Part shown: positions 32,161 through 42,967 of the stretch, one piece after another
Layout: the number at the start of each line of letters is the position of its first letter
How positions within the stretch are numbered: the first letter of the stretch is position 1
Source of the DNA: Dastarcus helophoroides
Taxonomy: Eukaryota; Arthropoda; Insecta; Coleoptera; Bothrideridae
NCBI GenBank assembly: GCA_028583605.1
Contig: CM053327.1
Location: forward strand, 44,938,059-45,002,058
Direction of reading: 5' to 3'
Length of the DNA stretch: 64,000 nt
The notes under the pieces: generated by a model
The model's database searches: none
Seen by the model: only the letters and a program-made list of their open reading frames with translations
What the model was told of the DNA's origin: nothing
Made by a program: the position numbers and the translations under genes

Positions 32161-35100
32161 TCAAAATTTAGCGGAATCGTATCCCATCCAATCTCCCGAG
32201 TCGTCGCTATCCTCGATCTGGATGCTTTGAGCGGTATCAAAACGTTCAATGCTTTGAGCGGCATCAAAATGCTCAATGCTTTGAGCGGCATCAAAATGCT
32301 CAATGCTTTGCGCGCTATCAAAATGCTCAGTGCTTTGTGCGGTATGAAATGTATCAAATAGGGACGCAGCGTCGCTATAAGTAAAAATTACGCTGTCGCT
32401 TCTAACGTAAGAACTAGCAGCACCCATCGTACGTAAAAACTGAACTTCTGTAGACACAATGACATTTTCATCATTTTTTTCTGAAGACGCATATGTCGTG
32501 TTACCTTCATAATCCAAATTACACATAAATTCGTCATCCGCTTGCTTATACGCATCCTCCTCGGAAAACAGACAACATCTGGGCTCTTCAGGTATCGGGT
32601 ATAAATTACGCAACGTTTCAGGGGACCCAAGCGGAATTTCGTCTAAATTGTTACGTTTCGTTCCAGTAGTATCGAGCACTGGACCGGCGGCATCGCGAAC
32701 TGAACAGACGGCTTCGCGTCCTGGACCGCCGGCATCGCGCGCTTGATCAACGGCATCGCGTACCGGACTGTAAGATAACCAGTAGGACTCGCTGCCCGAC
32801 TTTCTGGATTTGTCCTTTTGAAACGCGTTCAAGGTGAATTTTTTCTCAGACGCGAGTGCTATGGCGCCACTAGACGGCGCGAGTGCTAGGGCGCCACTAG
32901 ACGGCGCGAGTGCTATGGCGCCACTAGACGGCGCGAGTGCTAGGGCGCCACTAGACGGCGCGAGTGCTAGGGCGCCACTAGACGGCGCGAGTGCTATGGC
33001 GGCACTAGATGGCGCGAGCTTTAGTATGGGGGCGCTAAGCGGCGCTAGCTCTTCGGTCACATCCTCCATGAAAGAGGCGATTTCGTCCCATTCATCCTCT
33101 AATATCTTGGGGGAGTCCGGGGTCGAATGGAGGACGGTGCCGTTGGCCGATCTGAACGGTAGTGTGAATTCGAGGAAGTTTTCGCCGTTGGTGTCTTCTT
33201 GCAGAGTTAGATTAGAGTTGGAAATGATGTTGAAGAAGTGATCGAGTATGTCGGAGACGAATTCGGTTATGCTGAAGATTTTGTCCGATACGATGTTGGA
33301 ATCGCCAGAGTTGTTCTCGTCGAGTTCTAACAGATGGAGAACGTGCCGGCTTATCTGGATGCGCAGGTCGTTTTTCTCGCTATCGGATAAGAGCGTGGGG
33401 TAAATTTCGTCGTACATCGCCTTGAGTTTGGCTAGGAGTTTGTTGAGGTTGGGATCGTAGAGCACCTCGGGGAAGAGAACCAATTCTTTGACTTCGAAAC
33501 AGTGTTGAACTAGATAATCGAATATGACAGTTGAAAATTTTTTGGTCTTCTCGTCTTCGAAGGCGGCGGCCTTTGTTGGAACTTTGTCGGTAATCGATTT
33601 CTCTATTACGTAGGTGCAGTCTTCTATGCCTTCGTCCACTAACTGATCATCTGGAGTTTCTCCACCTTCGTCCATTAACTGATCATCTGGAGTTTCTCCA
33701 CCTTCGTTCACTAACTGATCATCTGGGGTTTCTCCAGAGAGATCTTGTGGGTTAGCTCTCCAAACTGCTTTCAATTCGCGAACGTTTTCATTATGGTTCG
33801 ATTTATGATCTTGGGTAACCAAATTTGGCTTCGCAGAGTTCTCAATCAAACGCTGAGTACTTGGTTGTATCAGATGTTCTATTAGGAAGCTAGTATTTTG
33901 GTTGATATTCGGGTTGATATTAATATTCTGATTGATATTATTATTCTGTTTAATATTCAGATTCAGATTTTCTTTGCCATCGCAGTCCCCCCAAATGATT
34001 TTATGGCGACGTATCGTTGCTTTATCTTGAGAATTCTCCATATTGATGGATTGAATTTTATCGCGCTGGTGGTAATCATTATCGTTCCTATTCGCTTCCT
34101 CCACTGAACCACAGCTAATTTCAAGGCTGCTATTGGTTACATTGGCAATAATCTCTTCGTTATCAATTGCGTGAAACGGCATTTGACTGAGCAGCTTTCG
34201 AACATCCATGATAACTCCAGTTATCAAGTCGATATTTTCGCTTAGATGTAAAAGCTTTTGACTGTATTTATCTGCAGTTTGAATAATATCCAAATCCACG
34301 TCTCCCGTTGTGGATGATACGTCCTGGTCTTGAATTCTTCGTCTGATGTTATCATCCCTAGTTTCTTGGCTGATTGGAGCTTCGGATTTCCGCTTTCTGG
34401 AGGGAACTGTTAACGTTTCTAAAGTACTTGTCGCCGCGTCTTCTTTATTATGTTGATTCAACGTATAATCTTTATGTTGATTCAACGAATAATCTTTATG
34501 TTGATTCAACGTATAATCTTTATGTTGATTCAACGTATAATCTTTATGTTGATTCAACGAATAATCTTTATGTTGATTCAACGTATAATCTTTATGTTGA
34601 TTCAACGTATAATCTTTATATTGATTCAACGTATAAGTTGAACAAATGTCATCACGCTGCCGCAGAAGCGCATCATTTGATAGAGAACCAAGCCCCGGGG
34701 TATCCAAGAGGTCCAAATTTTGCGCATTCGATAGTATTTCCGGTTGATTTACGGTTGCTATCTGATTCGTTTCTACATTCAAAGTATTTGTTGTTTCGAG
34801 TCTCTCTTCAGTAGGATGCGAGTTGCGTTCACCCTTAAATATACTACGATTTGTAGTCAAATTAGAGCATGGAATCATTTCACTATGTTTCTGAACCATA
34901 TTCTTTAAATCTTCCAGCAATTTAGTCCTGTCACAAGAGAATGAAGGAATCTCACTTTCATCAGGTACCCATTCCACTATTTCATCACACGAATCAATTT
35001 CTTCATCCGAAGGAGATTTCTCTAAATTTTCAAATACGGTAGTAGCGTTTCCAGTTATTTCTTCTTGATTGATTAATCTAGACTTGTTTTCTTTGACCAT

Positions 35101-38100
35101 GACACCATCTTTGTTGATGACACCATCTTTGGTGATAACACCATCTTTGATGATGACACCATCTTTGGTGATGACATCATCTTTGGTGATGACACCGTCT
35201 TTGTTGACGACACCATCTTGGCTGATGACACCATCACCAGCGTTAATGATGACATCAGCCATCACGGGTCCACATTTGACATCTTTGTTGGTGACAACAT
35301 CTTTCTTGATGACACCATCACCAGCGTTGATGATGACATCAGCTATCATGGATCCATCTTTGATATCTTTGTTGGTGACACCATCTCTGCTAATGACACC
35401 ATCTTTGTTGATGGCACCATTTTTGTTGATGGCACCATCTTTGTTGATGGCACCATCTTTGTTGATGACATCATCTTTGATGAAGACACCAGCCATCATG
35501 AGTCTTCCTTTGACATCAACGTTTGGTACTTTCGACCTCTCAAGGAAATCGAGCATTTCCGCAGAAGCAATCGAGTGTTCTTCTATTTGATCATCTAGCG
35601 CTTCATCCTTCTGTTTTCTCAAAGAAGCTTTTCCGAAACCTAAAATGTCTTCCGAAGAAGCTTTTCTAAAGTCCAAAATGTCTTCAGGGTTACTAAGGAA
35701 ATCGAGCTTTTCCGTAAAAGCGATCGAATGCTTCTCGATTCGATAATCTATCGCTTCATCCTTGTACTCTCCCCAAGAAGCTTTCCCAAAGCCTAAAATG
35801 TCTTCTGAGGAAGCTTTTCCAAAGTCTAAAATGTCTTCAGCGTTACTAAGGAAATCGAGCTTTTCCGTAGAAGCGATCGAGTGCTTCTCGATTCGATAAT
35901 CTCTCGCTTCATCCTTCTGCTCTCTCCAAGAAGCTTTCCCAAAGCCCAAAATGTCTTCCGAGGAAGCTTTTCCAAAGTCTAAAATGTCTTCAGAGTTCTT
36001 AGTAAAATCGAACTTTTCTATGGAAGCAATCGAGTGCTTTTTTATTTGATCTAGCGCTTCATCCTCCTGCTCTCTCCAAGAAGATGTTTCAAAGTCTAAA
36101 ATGCCTTCCGATGAAGCTTTTCCAAAGTCTAAAATCTCTTCAGAAAGGAAATCGAGTTTTTTCGCAGAAGCGATCGAGTGCTTCTCTATTTGATGATCTA
36201 GCGCTTCATCCTGTGGCTCTCTCCAAGACGTTTTTCCAAGGTCTGAAATGTCTTCCGACTTATTAGGGACATAGAGTGTTTCCCTAGAAGCAATCGAGTG
36301 CTTTTCTATTTGATATAGCGCTTCATCCTTCTGCTCTCCCCAAGAAGATGTTCCAAAGTCTAAAATGCCTTCCGATGAAGCTTTTCCAAAGTCTAAAATC
36401 TCTTCAGAGTTATTAAGGAAATCGAGTTTTTTCGCAGCAGCGATCGACTGCTTCTCTATTTGATAATCTAGCGCTTCATCCTGTGGATCTCTCCAAGACG
36501 TTTTTCCAAGGTCTGAAATGTCTTCCGACTTATTAGGGACATAGAGTGTTTCCCTAGAAGCAATCGAGTGCTTTTCTATTTGATATAGCGCTTCATCCTT
36601 CTGCTCTCTCCAATCAGTTTTTTCCTTGGAAACGTTTTCACGACTCGAAGTTTTGGTGCCTTGATACCTTAGGTTTTCGAGGGCTAGGATAAGCTCAAAA
36701 CTCTTTGGTTTACTCATTACATCGACGCCCTTTGTGCGATTTTGTTCGACCACATCAATATCCTTTGTGCGACTTGGTTCGGCCTTTTTAACGTCTCCAA
36801 GTTCAATATTTTTTATATATATCGCTTTCGGTTGGAAACCTACTGGTTTATACTTGTTTAATTCCGCTAAATCGAGACACGCCACTCTATCGTATTTAGT
36901 CATAAAATCGGCACCAGTGTCCTCTAGAAATTCACATTGTAATCTCGCTAGGTTGCCAGATTTGGCATCATTTGCAATTTTGCTGGGTTTCTCCAAGTTA
37001 CTTGAATTGGTACCGTTGGAATGTTTCCTTTCTGGAGAGTCGACGTTTTCCACGCTAGTTACACTTTGTCGAGTTTTTTCCGAATCCTTCGCCATTTCTA
37101 TTTTTGAATTATCTTCCACAGTTGCAATGCCATTAGATTCTGTTATTGGAAGACTTGCACTACCAAAGTCGTTGGTATAATTCCTCTTTTCGTGCTTTCC
37201 TTGATCCTTAGCTTCGACTTCGGTTGCACTACGAGAATCGGGAATTGGATGGTTTGCAGAAGCAATTATTTTTATCAATCCATCTATAGCATTATCACTG
37301 AATTCTACCCTTGGAAGATTTGCGCCACCCAAGGCGTTGATATAATTTCCCTGTTCGTGGTTTTCCAGACTCTTACCTTCGTTGGTATAATTTCTCTTTT
37401 CGTGCTTTCCTTGATCATTGTCTTCGACTTCGGTTGCACTACGGAAATCGGGAATTGGATTATTTGCACAAATTTTTAAATCTTCTATCAATCCACCTCT
37501 AGCATTACCACTGAATTCTGCTCTTGGAAGATTTGCGCCACCCAAGTCGTTGATATAATTTCCATTTTCGTGGTTTTCCTGACTCTTACCTTCAACTTTG
37601 GTTACACTACGGAAATTAGGAGAAGTAATTAATTTTAAATGTTTCATCAATCCACCTCTAGCGATGTCACTTGCGCCATCCAAGTCATTGGTATCGTTTT
37701 GGTTTGCAGAAGCAATTGCTTTCAAATTTTCTATCAATCCACCTCTAGTGCAATTAACCATTGATTGGATGGAACCAACTTTGGTTACACTACGGAAATT
37801 AGGAATTGAATCATCTGCAGAAGTATTTATTTTTAAATCTTCCATTAATCCACCTCTAGCGATGTCACTTGCGCCACCCAAGTCAATGGTATCATTTTGG
37901 TTTGCAGCAATTGCTTTCAAATTTTCTATCAATCCACCTCTAGTGCAATTAACCATTGATTGGATGGATCCAACTTTAGTTCCACTATGGGAGACTTCAC
38001 TAGAGATTGAGTCTTTAGCAGAAACAATTTTTAAATCTTCAATCAACCCACCTCTACCCCATTTATCAATTAATTGGTTGTCTTCGTCGATTAAAGTTTT

Positions 38101-39857
38101 ATTTATTTTCAAGTAGCCTTCCAAGTCCTTTATAAGATTATCTAAGGCAAGCCGTATATCGTCTAGAGTATAACCTCTTTCTGAATCGAATACTTTTTCA
38201 TTTACATCGATTAACGTAGCGCTAGCATTTTCATCTGGGGCGCAGTATTCCAACTTATTGTCCGGTTTAGCTTCCGCGAGACCTCCAGCGAATGACTCAA
38301 TCTCAATAGGCTTCATCTTAACCCGTCGAACTTGGTCCAATTCGTCGAGTTTAAATTTAATTTGTTTACCATCTATTTCCTCGTCAAAAATGTCGAAATC
38401 TATTCGTTTGTGAGGTTTAGCTTCCTCTAGAGATTCAACTTCCACAGTGGGGACCATCCTGGTTGCATCACTATTTAAATCAACAAGAGGACATCTCGTC
38501 TTCTTTACAGGAACCTCCACTTGTGCTTCATTACTAAAGGATACATCAATTCTCGACATTTTGGTGGAAGTTTTCCGTATCGCGCTTTCAGTGCTTTTGC
38601 CACCACCTAGTGTGAGGTTCTCAACTCTTACAATCTCTTTTACTGTTCTAGTCTCTTCTGGATCAACTACGTCATCATTGGCATTATCAATATGGTTTTC
38701 AAAGCGCCTAATTTGTTTTTCTTTATGTCTACTAGTAGTAGTAGTAGTACTAGTATCTGCTAGTAGCTTGAGCACCTCCTCTTCCACACTACTTGTTGCT
38801 TTAGCATCAATATTACTGCTTAACTTTGAAGATGTTAATGCTTCAGCACATCCACTACTGCTGAGTAAGTTTGCTTCGCCATGAATATGATCACTTAATC
38901 TCGAGGATTTCCCTTCTTCCGCTGCTGTAGCGATCGAGTATTTGTCCTGATTAGATCGAATAGATAGGACATCGGAGGTATCTCTGATATCATCCTGGTT
39001 AGTTGTTGCGGAATTTATCTCGTCATTACATTCGCCTCGGTTCATCATCAAGTATTTACGCTGTTTCGGTACCATGGCGGTACCCCTGGACGAACTGGAA
39101 TTACTTCTATCCGCATCTTCGGCACTGTCCGATTTTTCCTTTATCCATTTCCGTCCTGCCTCCGCTAATTTCTCTCGCTCCCTCAAATTCTTATCCATCT
39201 CCAAACTATCGAACGATTCGTCAGCCACCAAATCTTCCGCCAAAAGCGTCTTATCAACTAATGATTCATTCGACTTACTTTGGTCGGAAAATTCACCGAA
39301 ATCGTACGATTTGGTAGTAAATTCGCTTTCCGTGTCCGTTGTCGAGTCGAAATGCGTGAGAAGTTTCTGCCTGAGATTCTTGATTATATGACGCTCGAAT
39401 GACGACGACGAACTCATCCCCCGTTCTTCGTTAGTTGAATCGCTTTCTATATCCAGAGCTGTATGACTGTGTGAATTGTCGTAAGTGGTTTGGGACGACT
39501 TATCGAACGCACTACCACCCCCAGCGCCTAAGGCACTAGCGAATGGAGTTATAAAACCTCGTATCACATTCATCGGTATATCGAGAGAGATTGAACGGGA
39601 TTCGCTAACATTTAAAGTAACAGTGGGCTTCTTCCGATTGAAAGAAGAGAACCAATCAGAGGAGATGTTAAATGGTGCAAAGCGGACCAAAACGGGACGC
39701 ATTTTGGGTATGTGAGTTTGTTTAACAATGTGAAAGTGCGTGGGGTTGGGCACAGCATATGAACCACGGGGTAAGCCGGCGTGACTGTTGGTGCGGTAGG
39801 AGGGTGAAGCGTTTTCATGCATGTTGCCGTCACCGCAAAGTTTCATCGTTTGAAAAC
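32161..39857 (-). CDS. hts: Giant alternative terminal exon of hts (HtsRC-position, 2564 residues)
   Basis: The frame is open for 7.8 kb. The acceptor AGATTCTTTCCAG|GTTTTCAAACG at 39858 makes the exon start at 39857 and join exon 7 in phase 1; the total coding length is then 9660 nt (3219 residues plus stop). The first ~130 residues are the least repetitive (FQTMKLCGDG, RPVLVRFAPFNISSDWF). The rest is mostly low-complexity Ser/Asp/Glu/Lys sequence with in-frame repeats: AQSIEHFDA (32205-32345), LAPSSGALA (32850-33010), TPDDQLVDEGGE (33625-33735), TLNQHKDY (34445-34640), KDGVIN-like (35090-35500), ~50-60-residue SIASTEKLDF/KASSEDILG units (35580-36630), and RGGLIENLK units (37480-38070). Two more ordered stretches are LLHLSENIDLITGVI near 34200 and FDYLVQHCFEVKEL near 33500. 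In Drosophila, ovhts has an alternative 3' exon at this position whose product is cleaved off as HtsRC for ring canals. Homology to that domain is inferred from position, not demonstrated. An internal Met start of a separate gene (for example at ORF residue 1, 39957) is less likely, because a splice acceptor lies in frame just inside it. Confidence 0.85.
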
Positions 39858-41153
39858 CTGGAAAGAATCTTATTTTTAGGGACATGTTAGCATGCGAGCG
39901 ATCGCTTCCCAGGGATTTCTGCAGTACATGGGCCAAGTTTAACTCTAAAAGCATCACGTTACATAGTGGAGCATGCTGGTTACGCAGTTAAGAACTCTTA
40001 GGGAATGATAAAAAATATTGGGATCACCGTCTCAGGTCAACTTACTCCATTATGTAACGGTTTCTAAAAAAGCGGGACAAACCAATGCGACGTTTACCTC
40101 CAAAACTAAAATCTACTTACTTCGGGTACTGTTTACCGATACTCGTTCTGCCTTTAGGAATTGCTCGGTTGGTAACGTGGAATTGTGTACTAAATCATGC
40201 AAAAATTAACATTTAACATGCCACATCATGCAATTTTTGTGAATAGTGGATCCTCTTTTTGTAAAGATGGATCGTGGTTAATAAGATCCACATTTACAAA
40301 ACGAGTGAAAGTATCTTTTTTTTATCAAAGGTCAATCGAACAATTATTTGTCATGTTTTCGTTTAGTTATAAATTTCTATTAAATAATTTGTCATAATTG
40401 ATTCTAAATTTTTTGTTGTGCCGCTAACTCTTATATTTCGCTGCTTATGTGTAAAAGGGCTTAAGTCAGAAATAGATAAAATTGGACATAAGTCAACTTG
40501 AACATTGGACATAACTGAGTTTGCACATGACCTCAGACTTAGATTTTTGACTGACGAGCAAAATTAGATACAGTTGGTTATATTCCAAATAACTTAGTTT
40601 CCTTTAAAAAACAGCACCGATTTATTAATTAATAAAATCATACATCATATAAGCCCCCGTTTTTAAAATTTGATCGATAAGAGAATCGATAAAAATTGAA
40701 ATACAAATCTTGCCCCCTGAAACCAAGAAAGATTAAAAAGAACAACAAAGGTTGCTCTCAAATTAGAATCGATGTACTTAAGCCATTAAATATTGAACAG
40801 ATATCGCATCTATCATATACTTAATACACATCGCTACATATCTAAACCTTGATAATAGGAAACTGTGTGGAATGCAACTAAAAGAACTCCTAGTAAAGAT
40901 AATTATAAATATGCATAACTACGTGCCTCATTCACAAACACTTGAAATGAATCTAAATTACGCAATTAAAAAGAATCAGAAATTCTACGCGTTGGTATGA
41001 AATTGTTCTCCAACAACGTAACTGAAGTGATGAACACTTACCCATTGCCCATCACTTCCCCTTATTATAATCTAGCCAAAAAGACAAAGCACATTTACGT
41101 TTGAACCGACATCTAAGTACACCAGAAGAAAAAAAAGAATTAATTATCCTTAC
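39858..41153 (-). other. Intron between exon 7 and the giant exon
   Basis: 1296 nt, mostly non-repetitive. It carries one fragment (40688-40760) of the foldback family with the words CCCCCTGAAACCAAGAAAG and AACAACAAAGGTTGCTCT. No ORF is supported. Splicing of this intron versus the 9.3-kb skip defines the isoform switch. Confidence 0.6.
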
Positions 41154-41225
41154 CGTCGCTCAATACAACTTCGGGCTGACTCGGTCTTGGGGCTTGTTTG
41201 GTTTCTATCCGCAAAACTCGTGGTT
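41154..41225 (-). CDS. hts: Adducin exon 7: last common exon before the isoform switch
   Basis: Seventy-two nt encoding residues 631-654, EPRVLRIETKQAPRPSQPEV then VLSD, plus the first base of a Gly codon. The acceptor is CATTTGTTTTAG|AA and the donor is GCGACG|GTAAGG. The phase-1 donor fits two different acceptors in frame: 39857 (giant exon, giving SDG-FQTMK) and 31834 (short isoform, giving SDG-ENTING). It is therefore the branch point of the two protein forms. The preceding intron is 254 nt. Confidence 0.88.
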
Positions 41226-41479
41226 CTAAAACAAATGTTAACAAATACAATCAGAATGTTGATACTGATCTTAGCTTTCACTCAATATCAGAAGAAAACC
41301 TGACATTCAACTAAACTGAATACTGACTGCTAGTTTTTTTCTTCTAGTTTAATCCACTCACAAAGGGTGACCCCATTACGCTTACCCTATTCACAAACCA
41401 AATAAGTTTGTGGCCTTCAGAACTTAGTTTTTTTGCTGTAACAACGCCAAACAACTAAAAAAAAAGTAAAAGAAATTAC

Positions 41480-41593
41480 CTCCTCTGCTTTCTTCCTCCG
41501 TTTCACTGGTAGGCGACCTAAGATGAATACCGTCCATCCTTTTATTTATATGGGCCGAGGAAAGCTCAGACTCGCTCAAATCTGTATCGGTAT
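41480..41593 (-). CDS. hts: Adducin exon 6: acidic/serine tail exon
   Basis: Encodes residues 593-630 plus one base. It reads TDTDLSESELSSAHINKRMD then GIHLRSPTSETEEESRG. The acceptor TATTCTTTTTAG|AT joins phase 1 with the T left by exon 5, giving Tyr at the junction. The donor is AGAGGAG|GTAATT (phase 1). The composition (Ser/Asp/Glu, possible phosphorylation sites) suits the disordered adducin tail. The exon was chosen by phase, splice sites and position; its sequence alone is weakly diagnostic. It could be optional, since skipping it (114 nt) keeps the frame. Confidence 0.85.
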
Positions 41594-42257
41594 CTAAAAA
41601 GAATACAGATTCTGTTAACATTTTTGAAAGACATCGAGTTCAGCTGACGAATATCTTCTGTAGTAAATGGAAAAATTGACTTCGTAAGCTGAAACGTCAT
41701 TTGCGTTGCAAACAAACGCGAATTTTTGTTCTCTTCGGAGAGTTGAAACACAGACAAATGGGGAGTAAGCCAAAAGTTCAAAGAAAAAGCCAAAAGTTGA
41801 AAGAAAAAGTCAAAAGTTGAAAGAAAAAGCCAAAAGTTGGAAGAAAAAGCCAAAAGTTGGAAGAAAAAGCCAAAATTTCAAAAGAAACTTGAAAATTTCA
41901 AAAAAAAGCTTTTAAATTGTGAAAAAAAGTTGCAATTTTAAAAAAAGATCAAAATTGAAAAACTTCTAAGGCAACGTCTGACAATAAAAAGTGGAAAATT
42001 TTCAGAAAATGTGGAAATTCAGAGAAGAAAATCGGAAATTACAAAAAAAGTCGAAATTTGGAAAAAATACAATTCTGAGAAAAAATCGGATACTTCAAAA
42101 ACAGTCGTAATTTAAAAAAAATACAACTTCTCAAATAAGTCGAAATTTTCAGAGCAGAATTGTTTAAGAAAGAATCATATTTACATAAAAATCAAAACTT
42201 GGAAAAATTTGAAATGTGAGAATAAAATATAGCTTCGAATTTTTTAAACATTCAAAT
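41594..42257. repeat. Intron 5, repeat-rich left part
   Basis: Tandem CAAAAGTTGAAAGAAAAAG (19-bp) units at about 41770-41880, followed by AT-rich GTCGAAATTT-type sequence. No gene. Confidence 0.5.
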
Positions 42258-42270
42258 ATTAAAGAAAATG

Positions 42271-42489
42271 TTTTTTTTTCTTTTTTTTTTTAATTTATTT
42301 AACTTTTCTTCGGCCCAGTTTGGAAATATTTAAATTTTTATGGTTTGTTGACAACTTTCTAAACAACAACAAACAACAACAAACAACAAACCATAAAAAT
42401 TTAAATATTTCCAAACTGCGCCGAAGAAAAGTTAAATATATTGAAACAAAAACATAATATTTGCGGTCAATAAGGGTCTACCATGAAGA
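42271..42489. mobile_element. Hairpin element with 13-bp target duplication
   Basis: ATTAAAGAAAATG occurs directly before (42258-42270) and after (42490-42502). The body is an inverted repeat: arms at about 42293-42350 and 42384-42442 around a CAACAACAAA loop. The left end is a T-rich run (an A tail on the minus strand). The right end reads CAATAAGGGTCTACCATGAAG, the reverse complement of the conserved start of the copies at 3648, 4556 and 10682. Tail plus long duplication suggests retroposition; the family is unknown. Confidence 0.75.
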
Positions 42490-42967
42490 ATTAAAGAAAA
42501 TGGTCAAAATTTTGAAAAAAGGTCGACATTTTCAACAAAAAAAAAGCCAAAATTATGATAAAGGAACGAACCTTAAAAACTTCTAAAGCAACATCGACAT
42601 TTCGAGAATATGAAGCCAACATTTCCAGAAATTTGAAATTCTAATAAAGAAATCGGAAATTAAAAAAAAAGTCGAAATTTCGAAAACAGGCAAAATTTCG
42701 AAAACAGCCAAAATTTCGAAAAAATCCAAAATTTCGAAAAAAACCAAATTTTCGAAAAATGCCAAAATTTCGAAAAAAGCGGAAATTTCGAAAGAAGTCG
42801 AAATTTTTAAAAATAAAGTCACGAACCTTAAAAATTTCTGAAGCAACGTCGACATTTCGATAATAAAAAGCCAAAATTTGCAGAAAATAGAAATTTTAAT
42901 TTAAAAAAAATCGGATATTTCAAAAAAGAAAGTCAAAATTTTGAAAAAAGCCGAAATTTCGAAAGCC

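Noticed and set aside
32834..33241. Plus-strand 135-codon frame with DGASARAPL repeats, and similar plus-strand frames at 34374-35598 and 36734-39715
   Set aside because: Antisense shadows of the giant hts exon; the repeats mirror its minus-strand codons.
39858..39957. Start of the long ORF at the Met at 39957 as a separate gene start
   Set aside because: A good acceptor at 39858 in the correct phase for adducin exon 7 explains the open frame better; the upstream 33 codons are then intron.
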